Source: Mesostigma viride
Taxonomy: Eukaryota; Streptophyta; Mesostigmatophyceae; Mesostigmatales; Mesostigmataceae
Reading direction: 5' to 3'
Length of the DNA stretch: 64,000 nt
Assembly (NCBI GenBank): GCA_009746045.1
Contig: RPFO01000264.1
Coordinates: 1,116,214 to 1,180,213 of the forward strand
Shown here: positions 1 to 10,019 of the stretch, in pieces
Layout: every line of letters begins with the position of its first letter
How positions within the stretch are numbered: position 1 is the first letter of the stretch
The notes under the pieces: generated by a model
What the model was told of the DNA's origin: nothing
Seen by the model: the letters and a program-made list of their open reading frames with translations, nothing else
The model's database searches: none
Position numbers and translations under genes: made by a program

Positions 1-650
<650 letters not shown>

Positions 651-696
651 ACATTGCTGCCTGCATGGCCTGCCCCTTGCCCTGATGTTCGCGCAG

Positions 697-1729
697 GTTT
701 CGGAGAAGAAAGCAAAGGCGTGGTGCGCGTCCAAGGGGCGGCGCCCATCCCCTACTTTGAGACGAGCGCGAAGGAGGACTACAACGTGGATGCCGCGTTC
801 TCGTGCATCGCCAAAAACGCGCTCAAGAACGAGGCCGACGAGGAGATGTGGGTGGGGGTGGGAGAGTCGAGGGGGGGGGGGGGACTAGAAAAGCACAAGG
901 TGCTGTTTTGCAAGCAGCAGTGGGGGTAGAGGGGGGGGAAAAGATGTGGGTGAGTGATAAGAGGCCGATGAGGAGAGGGGGGGGAGGGGGGTTGTTGAGT
1001 TGGAGTGGGGGGGAAGATATTTAGGTGGGTGGTAGGGAGGGGGGGAGATGTGGATGGAGGGTGGAATGAGGCACATGCAGAGGTTGGTGGGTGGGTGGGT
1101 TGGTAGCGGGGGACGGGAGGGGGTGGAAGGGGGGGGGAAGTTGGAGCAAGGCGGAAAGAGAGATGGTTAGTGAAGGAGTTTGTCGAAAAACGGTCATTAG
1201 ATTGTAGCTTGTGTGCGCCTGGCTGCTGGTGGGTAGTGGTGTGGGCATGTGTCGCAGCCTGTGGTGCATGTCTGCTGCCAACCATGGGAAGCCATTCATG
1301 TCTTCTAGGCCATCCCTGTTGATTGGGGTGTCTCCCTGGCTTGACCCTTTGCACCTTTCTCCAACGTCTGTCTTCCCGTCAGGAACATCCACCGTGGATT
1401 TATGCTCATTCGCCTTGCTCTTATGCATGCCCCCTTGATCGATTCCCATTCTCTCTGGATTTTCGCTGTCGAGCAACATTCTCCTAATCCAACCCCCTAA
1501 TCGAACTTCACAATGCCGTGCGATGCCATAGGGATGTGCCCATGTCCTGCACATGTACTCCATTCCTGCAATGTTGGCTGGCTCCCTGCTGACGAAGTTG
1601 GCCGCTTGGCTCCTGGCTGCTTGGCACCTGCCTGATTGCCCCCATGCGTGTCGCAGATATCTGCCAGAAACGATCGATGTAAATTCAATTGCTCAACGAC
1701 GGGACGCTGCTTCGGCCTGTGCCTGCTGA
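697..1729 (+). CDS. RAB7: Rab7-type small GTPase, last two exons
   Basis: Rab7 GTPases control late endosome and vacuole membrane fusion. Exon 697-847 follows a gcgcag acceptor and reads VSEKKAKAWCASKG, then in another frame IPYFETSAKEDYNVDAAF, the Rab7 G5 region (ETSAK) and last helix. Donor GTGGGT follows 847. Exon 1657-1729 follows a tcgcag acceptor and reads YLPETIDVNSIAQRRDAAS then CAC-stop, a Cys-X-Cys geranylgeranylation tail. Earlier exons with the P-loop and switches lie left of the window. Oddity: within exon 697-847 the two halves are out of frame by one base near 737-748 (a GGGG run before CGGCG). One more G would give SKGAAPIPYF and would also fit the splice phase into the last exon, so a sequencing or assembly error is more likely than a pseudogene. 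The intron 848-1656 opens with a G-rich tract (848-1140). Confidence 0.88.
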
Positions 1730-2529
1730 TGGCGCTGATGTACCTATTTCCTGCCCCAGTTCACGTTTTGGCTGGGCACATGAAGAAGAATGGACGAGTT
1801 GCCTGCTGCTTGGTTTTGCTTTCCAGCCGTGGAAAAGGAGTGGCAGTGATCTAGGTCCATATAGGAATGTACATTTCTGTTTAAATTTGTTTGCCCTTCC
1901 ATGGTCTTTACCAGCAGGGCCGTTTTGCCTGAGTTTCCAAAGCAATAGGCGCAGGTAAGCAAAGATAATTTTGCGCCCCTTCTGGTATCATCCACCTTGT
2001 ATAGCTAGTGCTTTGCAGTCCAAACAGTGCAAGCAGCAAATATTTGCGAGTGATAGTCACAAATCCCGAACGGGGCTGCTTTTCTGCTTGTGTCTCACGG
2101 TTCCCTAATTTGTTGAGGCAAGCCAGCATGTGAGTGACGCTTCATCCCACCCGCTATAATATTCAAAGGCCTATTTTTGGAGAGTTGTCAATGTGTTTTA
2201 AAATGCTTATTCTGTGGTCCTATGCTGGCAGAATCTTGGAAAGGGTGACAACATTTATGGGATTGCATGCGTGGTTCGATTACAATTTGTTCCCATTACA
2301 GTCTTCAGTACGTTTTCTTGTGCCAGCGAACGCACCCGCCATGTCACTCCCGCATGCTCCAGTTTTAGTGCACCCACAGTTAATGCCAGACTCTCCTCGT
2401 GAGTAGTTTTGATCGGAGCTGTGGCTTGCCTCCGGCATGAGGGAGAACGGGTGTCTCCGCCCCCTTCCCAGCGTGCAACATGCATACAGGGATGAAAAGC
2501 ACGTGTAGTTAAGCGCGTATGTGTATATG
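1730..2529 (+). other. Rab7 3' flank, no gene seen
   Basis: Moderate-GC sequence after the Rab7 stop, presumably 3' UTR and intergenic DNA. No convincing ORF, RNA gene or repeat was recognised. A stretch at about 2380-2407 (ending CTCTCCTCGTGAGTAG) is nearly repeated at about 53188-53219 inside a MYCBPAP intron, so part of it may be an unclassified dispersed repeat. Confidence 0.4.
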
Positions 2530-2674
2530 GCTGTCGCGTCTGCGTGCCACAATCTCCGGCGCCACCATGGCGGCTGGCCACTCAGCTTAATTTGGTAAAA
2601 CCCAAATGAGCTGAGCTGATGTGCCTGCCTTAACTGCATGCCCTGTGGGGTGGGCGAGGACCTGTCCCATGATT
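2530..2674. repeat. 145-bp direct repeat outside element D (copy 1)
   Basis: This segment recurs, essentially identical, at 3811-3955, in the same orientation. The two copies exactly flank the left LTR of element D. Copy 2 lies in the element's internal 3' region. Copy 1 lies where the host flank should begin. Confidence 0.85.
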
Positions 2675-3810
2675 AAAGAAAGGAGGGCTCTCAGCCGAGG
2701 ACAAGGAACTGTCCCTCGTGCCTGATAACCACCTTATTGCCTCCCCTGCTATAGAATAATGCTTTCAAAACACACACTTTGCACAGTCTGATGATGAAGC
2801 CGCACATGCGGAATTTATTGAGAAAGTTAATACAATTACAACACGTTGATAGTCTCAATATCGATGCACTCCATGCTCACGAGCCCGCAGTTAGGCAGCG
2901 CTCCATGACATGCTACCGGCCTTGCTCCCAAGGAAAGGGAGAAACACGAAGGCCACTAACGAGAGACTCGAAGAGACTACACGCTGCGTGAGAGTCCTCT
3001 TCGACTATGAACCAAACCATTCGTCATGCCACACGCATGACACACGCCACACTTGTCAGTCCAGCCAGGAATGCCAAAACTATCTTGCTGCCTGAACCAT
3101 GCGAATAGAAACCGCATTCCAGTTGCCGTCCTGGCTTTCTACCACACATGCCAACAAAAGCAGGAAGGCATCCCGACAAATCTAAATTGCTACCCTGTTG
3201 CCGATCTCATCTCCTAGAGGCTCCGGCATTTCTGTCCCTGGGAATGTCCGACATTGAGTCACGTCCAGCAAGGTCGAAGCATAATATCCTTCAGACAATC
3301 TGCACGCTCACACCTTGCGTGTGAGTGGCCCAGCAAACATTGCGTCTAATCGTTCCTTTCTAGAAGAAATCCCTTTTTAGGGCTGCCAGCGATTTCGCAT
3401 TCATTCCAGCGATCTGGCTCCGCACCGCAAATTGTCCTTTTCCATTTTCTGTCCAGTCCTCATAACGTTGACCCGCTATTCTACACCACAAAGACACCTG
3501 GCCTGTCAATAGCCTCGGCGCTGTTGAAGTCCAGCAGTCCAGCTTCAGCTCCAGCTGTCCACTAACACGCGTATGATCCTCTCGACGCTGCACACTTGTG
3601 CTGCCGTCCGCTCAAGTCAGTGCTGCGCGCCCAGCTGTGCCTGGCCCGGCGCGCGTGCACGTACACTTTCGTCCGCTCTTATGCTGCAAGTGCTAGTGTC
3701 CCCCCCGGTCACTAGCCTTTGTCGAAAATGCGTAGAAGACAAATTCCTTGCGCACGTCACCGGTCTTGTGCATAGTGGGCGCCCGGATGACATAGCGCGC
3801 GTCCGTGACA
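2674..3810 (-). repeat. Element D 3' LTR
   Basis: About 1,137 bp and near-identical to 12061-13198. On the minus strand it begins TGTCACGG. The other end (TTTCTTTA) does not show the usual CA. Small ORFs in it are not believable genes. Confidence 0.9.
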
Positions 3811-3955
3811 GCTGTCGCGTCTGCGTGCCACAATCTCCGGCGCCACCATGGCGGCTGGCCACTCAGCTTAATTTGGTAAAACCCAAATGAGCTGAGCTGA
3901 TGTGCCTGCCTTAACTGCATGCCCTGTGGGGTGGGCGAGGACCTGTCCCATGATT
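3811..3955. repeat. 145-bp direct repeat inside element D (copy 2)
   Basis: Internal sequence next to the 3' LTR of element D, matching 2530-2674 along its whole length. Confidence 0.85.
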
Positions 3956-3981
3956 CCCCCCCTCGCTGGCGACCGGCCCCA

Positions 3982-4446
3982 TCACGAAGACAGCGATCGT
4001 ACCAAGACAAGGGCAGCGGTGACCGCAGTCAAGCTGCGGGAGGTAAACTGCGCAGCGGTGCACACTGGACAAAACCAATCCCCCTCCGGAATGCTGGTGA
4101 CCACGGGCTGCAAGCACTGCATGTGCCAACCACAGTTACACTGATCACACAATAACATGGACTCCGCCTGATCGACCCGGTGACAAACCTGACACTGGGC
4201 GTCCTTGACTCGGCGAGATGTGTGCGGTTGGAGGTCGTGGACCAAATTGGGCAGTGAGCAGGGACTGAGATTGCTGAGGTTGTCTGTCGTACGGCTCCCG
4301 TCGGCGCCCTCCAAAATTGCCACTCCCGATGGTTTGATAGCCACAATGCGCAAAATGGTGGGCCCCGCCTCCACATCCAAAGTGTGCTTCAGCTGAGTGC
4401 GCAGGAAAACATACTGCCCTGGCCTAAACCGCAGCTGGCGAGCCAT
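3982..4446 (-). CDS. Element D: GPY-like segment plus PHD finger
   Basis: A 154-residue reading frame just past the integrase region of element D. Residues about 4-40 (RFRPGQYVFLR...) resemble the small barrel module at the C-terminus of gypsy integrases. Residues 85-129 form a textbook C4HC3 PHD finger: C85, C88, C100, C103, H108, C111, C126, C129, with the conserved Trp before the last Cys pair (GDWFCPVC). PHD fingers bind histone H3 tails, methylated or not. In chromoviruses the same place is held by a chromodomain that steers integration to marked chromatin, so by analogy this domain may tether the integration complex. That role is inference; the zinc-ligand pattern is seen directly. Confidence 0.85.
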   Translation of the reverse strand: MARQLRFRPGQYVFLRTQLKHTLDVEAGPTILRIVAIKPSGVAILEGADGSRTTDNLSNLSPCSLPNLVHDLQPHTSRRVKDAQCQVCHRVDQAESMLLCDQCNCGWHMQCLQPVVTSIPEGDWFCPVCTAAQFTSRSLTAVTAALVLVRSLSS

Positions 4447-7400
4447 GTATGCGCCCCCCGGCGCTGAGCGTAACGCAGGGAGTCCCTGTGCTGAGCAATG
4501 AACAAGTTGTTCATCGCGATGGGCATGACCTTCTTAAAAGTCTCTGCCCTGGCCAGCACCTCAACCAAAAATTGCTGAGCGTTGTCGAAGGCCATGGGTT
4601 CGGGGTGCGCAACCTGTGCCTCCGTAGGCAAAAGAGGATTACGCCCGAACAGAAGGAAATACGGGGAGAAGGTAGCGAGAGACTCCTGGGGAGACATGCG
4701 ATAACCCATGGCAATCCATGCCAACTCGCGATCCCACCTGGCCGACTCCGGCACCTGCAGGCTCCACTTGCGCAGCGCCTGCTTGACGGTCTGCACCAAT
4801 CTCTCAGCCAAACCATTGGCCTGAGGATGCTCCCGAGAAGTGCGACGGTGATCAATAAGACATCCATCCAGCAACTCCTGGAACTCACCCCTGAACTCAC
4901 CACCCTGGTCCGTGACTACCTCCGCGGGAGCCCCAAACCTGGTGATGATGTCTGCAAAATGCTTCGCTGTGGTAGCGGCATGCTTGTCAGCAATGGGGAT
5001 CAACTCAACCCATTTGCTAAAGCTCTCCACGCATACCATGACATAGAGGTTGCCGTCAGGGCTCTCCTGAAACGGCCCGCACAGATCGACGTGCCAGCGA
5101 TAAAACAAGCCCTTGATGGGAAGCGACATCAGCTCCTTGGCACCATGATCTGCGCTAAAGTTAGCCTTGGTTCGAGCACACGGGACACAGCTGGCCACTA
5201 CCTGGGCCACTGTGTGTCGCATGTTATTCCACCAATAGCTGGTCCGTACGAGGCTGAGCGTGCGATTGCCACCCAAGTGACCATACCGCTCGTGGTACGC
5301 CTGCACTATAGCAACGCGCTTGTCAGGCGGTGGGACGACCACCCTACGCTTGCCCAACAGCTTGTACAAAACCCCATCTTCCCAACCATAGGTTGCAGCC
5401 CTGTGCTGCACCCTGTTCAACTCCGTCGCCTTCTGAGCAGGAGTCCAATCGACTGGAGTAGGAGTCAAGACAGCACCCTGCACTTGCTCCAAAACTCGAC
5501 CATCTAGCCAGATATCAGCGGTGTAGCAATCAGCAAGAGAGCTACGCGCTAAGAGAGCCTGCACAGCGATCAGCTGCTGCAGAGAAGGATCAATGTCAAA
5601 GGACAGAGACCTACCCTCTTCCATAGCGCACACAGCTTTGGATGGCGTGAATGGCGACGGCCGCACCGGGTCGTCGCTGATGCCGAAGTCCGCCACAGAG
5701 TACTCGACACTGCGCCACCACGCCTCCTCCTCATCGTCGGCCGCATACCCAGCAGCGTTCACAAAGACCACAGAACCCGACGAGCCCTCGGCACCCATGG
5801 CCCGGGCTCCAGTGTGGTCAACAGTGGTAGGCATGGCGTATCGGGATAGCACATCGGCGTTGACATGGTCCTTGCCGGCCCGATGCACAATGGTCATGTG
5901 GTACTCCTGGATAATCATGGCCCATCGGGCGAGCTTACCCGTCAGGTTGGTGTTGGTCATTAGCCACTGAAGCGGCTGGTGGTCTGTCACCAGAGTAAAC
6001 ACGCGCCCAACTAAATACGGGCGAAAGTGCTTGATGGCCCACACCACAGCCAGTGCCTCCCCCTCATAGGAAGAATACCGGCTCTCCGCTGGGTTGTTGC
6101 TGCGACTAGCATAAGCAATAACGTGCTCGCGCCCATCACCATCCTTTTGCGCCAAGACCGCACCCAGTCCTACCTTGGACCAGTCGGTATATAACACAAA
6201 TGGCAAAGCATAGTCAGGGGCGCGCAGAATCGGGGCCGACGTGAGCTCCTGCTTGATTGTCTCGATGGCGCGTTGCTGTGCGGGACCCCACGCCCACACG
6301 CACCCCTTCTTGAGTAACTCGGTCAAGGGCTTCACCTTGCTGCTGAAGTTCTCAATGTAACCTCGGTAATAGCCAGCCAAACCCAAATACGCCCGCACCC
6401 CTGAGACATCCGTGGGTACGGCGGCCTGCACAATGGATTCGACCTTGGCGGCATCAGGCGTCCGGCCACCCGGCACAATCTGATGACCAAGGAATGAGAG
6501 GGTCCGCTGGGCGAACTTGCACTTCTCAGGGTGCAGCCGCATATTATGCTCCTCGAGAGCCAAGCGAACCTGCTCCAAGTGCGCCAGGTGCTCCTCAAAT
6601 GTCGCGCTAAAGACGATTACATCATCAATGTAACAAGCGGCGAAAGGAAGACCTGCAAGCACTTTGTCCATAGCTCGTTGGAAAACAGCACTAGCGTTGC
6701 GGTGCCCAAAGGGCATGCGCACCCACTCATACAAATTGCCGCCCCCCCAGAATGCAAGCTTCCGCTGATCCTCCGGCGCAACTGCGATCTGATGAAAGCC
6801 GCTACGCAGGTCCAGCGAGGACACAAACTTCACATGAGGAGATATCTTATCCAGGACATCATCCACACGTGGCATGGGGTAACGGTCCACGGGTGTGTGT
6901 GCATTCAGCAACCGCAGATCGGTGGCCATGCGCATACCCGTCCATGCCCCGGTGATAGCGTCCTTCTTGGGCGCAACGACAACGGCAGCGGCATAGCTGG
7001 AGGAAGATTGCCTGATGATACCGGCATCCTCTAACTCCTTGCATTGCTCGGCTACAAAATCCAACTCGGCCTGACTCAGGCGATGCTGGCGTCGGAACAA
7101 AGGAGTGTCAGTGTCCAATGGAACACGCATGGTCCCACCATTGAAACACCCCAGTTCATCACTTGTGAAAGCGAAGGCCCCCCTTGCAGTGCCTAGCCAC
7201 TTTAGCATGGCTGAGCGCTGCGCATCAGAAAGGTGTTCGCCAATAGCCCAGGGGTGCGTATCCGCGGGATCACCCACAGCTACCGCATGTGCCTCAAGAT
7301 GCGGCGCCCTAGCCGCATCGTCGTGGAACAAGGAAAAGGCTGCCACGCCTGGTGTGACACCCACCGCCGGAGCCTCGCGTGCCGCACGGTGTATTACCCG

Positions 7401-10019
7401 ATGCAGCGTGGGCTCGCCGGCCAGCACGGTGCTGGTCAGCAGGGCGGTCATGAGAATGATAGTCCACACCTGTCGCAGACGCCACCCCCATGCTGATGAA
7501 GTCCCCGTCGCTGCAGGGCGCTTCAGTTTGGCTGCGCGCGCCTCAACCTGCTGAGGCGGATTGGCTGGGGACGCCCCCCCAGACTGGCGCACGGCAACCG
7601 ATGCAAGCAGCACATACCCGACCTGCAACACCGACATAGCCTGGCCTATCAAAGACCAGCGCTCACTCTCGAGCACGCCCGGCAGCGCCGAGGCCCCGAC
7701 ATGAAAACCCATGCTGGCCTCACGAAATTCTGCGGGTGGCTGCACCAACAGACCGGTGGTAGTGTCCCAAACGAGACCCTTACCCCGATCACGGTATGCT
7801 GTCGACCCTTGGTAACTGACCAGGGTCGGCAGTGCACACATGGGGCTCCCGACCCGGTTGACGCGTGCATACGGTGGGCGATCCTCGCTATCCACCTTCT
7901 GCGTGACTAGGTGGGAAGGCAATGCTACCTCCGCAGACACACTCGGATGCTGCCTTGCTACGGCCCCCAAGACCGCCTGCACATCGGTCGCACACGCCAC
8001 GTTGGTCCAATAGGCACGCAAACGATGCGTGAGCCCACCCAGCCCTGCGTTGTCACACACGATGGGCTCCCCCAGGAGTGCCACGATTGTAGCCCAGTCC
8101 TCCCGCACCGCCTGATGTGGGCTGTCACCCGCCACAACGTTCTCAAACAGATACGCAGGCGGATGGGGCTGACGCGACTGCAACAGTCCCACCACACGCA
8201 ACAGTTCCCAGAACAGCGCGCTACGCGGATCGGCTAGCCCCCGCCCTTGCCCTGCCTGGCTCAGGCCCTGGCACTCCCAACCCGCAATTACCAAGTCGAT
8301 GGCATGATGCCTGCGCAACAACTGCTGCACCTGCACCTCACCGATGGCTCGGATATCTTGAGGACATTCCCCAAACGGGTCACGCCATGCTGATGGCGGA
8401 AACTGCGCGGGATACTCTCGCGACAACACGCCACAGTGACTGAAGTACACCTGACGCGCCTTGTGCGATGGCTCTACCGCGATGAGTTTACGGCACACGC
8501 CGCCTGCGGCCAAAAAGCCTGCAATGCCCCCTCCGATCCCCGCAAACAGTTCCAACACTACCGCACCCTTGGCAAAATCAGGGGCCTGCGGTAAGATTGC
8601 AGCAGAAAAATTACCTTGGGCCTCCGAGACACCCGGTTGCAGCAAAGTGAGGCCATGGCTGGCCATCTGAGGAATGGTGATGACGGCTTCAGTTACCCGC
8701 TTGCGCATAGCCAGCTGCCGCGTGGACGTCACAGCATCCAGCGACCACTGCGTGCGCATCTTGGCAATGCTCGCCGTTGGCTGGGGCAGCACCGTCCGAT
8801 GCTTGTCCCACGCCGATGAGCCCGCCGCCCGTACCTCCACCATGCTGACCTCCACCACGCCCGCAGCCGCGGAAGGGTTGAGGCGTGCAGCCCCGGCTGA
8901 AGAACTGAAGCATGAGACCGGCACACTGGCCCGCTTCAGGCCAGCCCCATCCCAATCAGGGATGTAAGATGCCTCCTCCGCCCTATAGTCCACCTGAACC
9001 ATGGCGCGAGCAAGGACATCCACCCCGAGTAGTGCGGAATATCCACACTTGTTGACCACCAGCGCATACGCGGACACGGTGGTCATGCTAGAGGCGCGCA
9101 ACGGATTGAAAATCACGTTGACTTTAACCGCCGTCATAGCGTACGGCTTACTAGCCGGACCCTGCCAACCTGACACAGACACGGGGCTTTCCACTAAGCC
9201 ACCGTTCTCGTAGGTCAGGTTCAGCATGGTGGCCAAGTCCGTGCTGATGACTAGCGGCTGAGCACCGCTATCAAGCTTGACTGCGCCAACCAACGGACAT
9301 GTCACCATGTCGCTCCATACATCTCCACAGGCTCCAACTGCTTGGAACGCCATGGACGGCTCACCATTGGGGTATGGAACCACCGTGGGAACCTGGGGGA
9401 CTGCACTAGTGCGCTGCTGGCTACTTGTGCTGACCACTCCCGCTTGCACCACGGGCACTGCGGCTTCTACCGGCTGGCGCCCGTAGGTGACGGACTCAGA
9501 ATTGCGCAAGGTGCGCACATCATGCCCATCTGCGAACAACTGGATCTCGGACACAACCGACCCCAGCCACTCAACCCCCTTCTGCCCGAAGGTGTCGACC
9601 ACCTGCCGTGCTGAAAACATGGGTACGTCCACAATGAACGGCATTGGGTACACAGGCGCCAATCGCCTACGCTGCTCCAGCCCAGCAGGGTTCGCATGCT
9701 CAAAAGCAGATTGCACCCCAGCCAGCGGCATGGAAAAGGACGCGGGCAACTGCCCGGCAGGCAACATGGGTGCCTGCTGAAAAGAAAGCGGGCTGCGTGC
9801 CTGCTTGCCTTTGGTAGCCTCCGCAGCGTTGATCTCGACGTCACCCGGCATGGGCGCCCAGAATGGGTCCTCCCGGTACACCGTCTCGAATTGGTTGGGG
9901 GGCGCCGTCGCCTCCTCACCATGCTTGATGGCAGCCACCTGGGCTTCCATCGAGTCGGTCTTGCCCGCCATCTCGGCGAAGTGGACCGTCTTGATGCCCG
10001 CGGCTGGACACTTGTTCAT
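4389..10019 (-). CDS. Element D: Pol with protease, C5-DNA methyltransferase, RT, RNase H and integrase
   Basis: One 1,876-residue reading frame. Approximate residues: 248 retropepsin-type motif (KLDSGAQ) with ALLGVDVL downstream; 483-806 C5 cytosine methyltransferase, with motif I LELFAGIGGG (490), motif IV GWECQGLSQAG (582), motif VI ENV (627), motif VIII THRLRAYW (668) and a motif X-like end GQAMSVLQVGYVL (795); 850-866 a hydrophobic stretch; 1033 RT motif TDLRLLN; 1129 YIDD; 1275 RNase H LYTDWS; 1580-1615 integrase His/Cys zinc region; then D, D and E of the catalytic core near 1645 (HVDLCGPF), 1702 (TDQGGEF) and 1742 (ERLVQTVK). RT-RH-INT order is typical of Ty3/gypsy. The methyltransferase lies between protease and RT in the same frame, so it would be made as part of the polyprotein. 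Confidence 0.93.
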   Translation of the reverse strand: MNKCPAAGIKTVHFAEMAGKTDSMEAQVAAIKHGEEATAPPNQFETVYREDPFWAPMPGDVEINAAEATKGKQARSPLSFQQAPMLPAGQLPASFSMPLAGVQSAFEHANPAGLEQRRRLAPVYPMPFIVDVPMFSARQVVDTFGQKGVEWLGSVVSEIQLFADGHDVRTLRNSESVTYGRQPVEAAVPVVQAGVVSTSSQQRTSAVPQVPTVVPYPNGEPSMAFQAVGACGDVWSDMVTCPLVGAVKLDSGAQPLVISTDLATMLNLTYENGGLVESPVSVSGWQGPASKPYAMTAVKVNVIFNPLRASSMTTVSAYALVVNKCGYSALLGVDVLARAMVQVDYRAEEASYIPDWDGAGLKRASVPVSCFSSSAGAARLNPSAAAGVVEVSMVEVRAAGSSAWDKHRTVLPQPTASIAKMRTQWSLDAVTSTRQLAMRKRVTEAVITIPQMASHGLTLLQPGVSEAQGNFSAAILPQAPDFAKGAVVLELFAGIGGGIAGFLAAGGVCRKLIAVEPSHKARQVYFSHCGVLSREYPAQFPPSAWRDPFGECPQDIRAIGEVQVQQLLRRHHAIDLVIAGWECQGLSQAGQGRGLADPRSALFWELLRVVGLLQSRQPHPPAYLFENVVAGDSPHQAVREDWATIVALLGEPIVCDNAGLGGLTHRLRAYWTNVACATDVQAVLGAVARQHPSVSAEVALPSHLVTQKVDSEDRPPYARVNRVGSPMCALPTLVSYQGSTAYRDRGKGLVWDTTTGLLVQPPAEFREASMGFHVGASALPGVLESERWSLIGQAMSVLQVGYVLLASVAVRQSGGASPANPPQQVEARAAKLKRPAATGTSSAWGWRLRQVWTIILMTALLTSTVLAGEPTLHRVIHRAAREAPAVGVTPGVAAFSLFHDDAARAPHLEAHAVAVGDPADTHPWAIGEHLSDAQRSAMLKWLGTARGAFAFTSDELGCFNGGTMRVPLDTDTPLFRRQHRLSQAELDFVAEQCKELEDAGIIRQSSSSYAAAVVVAPKKDAITGAWTGMRMATDLRLLNAHTPVDRYPMPRVDDVLDKISPHVKFVSSLDLRSGFHQIAVAPEDQRKLAFWGGGNLYEWVRMPFGHRNASAVFQRAMDKVLAGLPFAACYIDDVIVFSATFEEHLAHLEQVRLALEEHNMRLHPEKCKFAQRTLSFLGHQIVPGGRTPDAAKVESIVQAAVPTDVSGVRAYLGLAGYYRGYIENFSSKVKPLTELLKKGCVWAWGPAQQRAIETIKQELTSAPILRAPDYALPFVLYTDWSKVGLGAVLAQKDGDGREHVIAYASRSNNPAESRYSSYEGEALAVVWAIKHFRPYLVGRVFTLVTDHQPLQWLMTNTNLTGKLARWAMIIQEYHMTIVHRAGKDHVNADVLSRYAMPTTVDHTGARAMGAEGSSGSVVFVNAAGYAADDEEEAWWRSVEYSVADFGISDDPVRPSPFTPSKAVCAMEEGRSLSFDIDPSLQQLIAVQALLARSSLADCYTADIWLDGRVLEQVQGAVLTPTPVDWTPAQKATELNRVQHRAATYGWEDGVLYKLLGKRRVVVPPPDKRVAIVQAYHERYGHLGGNRTLSLVRTSYWWNNMRHTVAQVVASCVPCARTKANFSADHGAKELMSLPIKGLFYRWHVDLCGPFQESPDGNLYVMVCVESFSKWVELIPIADKHAATTAKHFADIITRFGAPAEVVTDQGGEFRGEFQELLDGCLIDHRRTSREHPQANGLAERLVQTVKQALRKWSLQVPESARWDRELAWIAMGYRMSPQESLATFSPYFLLFGRNPLLPTEAQVAHPEPMAFDNAQQFLVEVLARAETFKKVMPIAMNNLFIAQHRDSLRYAQRRGAHTWLASCGLGQGSMFSCALS

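Noticed and set aside
779-1354. 191-residue Pro-rich minus-strand ORF opposite Rab7
   Set aside because: Low-complexity shadow of the G-rich intron and the Rab7 exon.
4449-5507. 352-residue plus-strand ORF opposite the integrase of element D
   Set aside because: Antisense shadow of the well-supported minus-strand Pol frame; no domain recognised.
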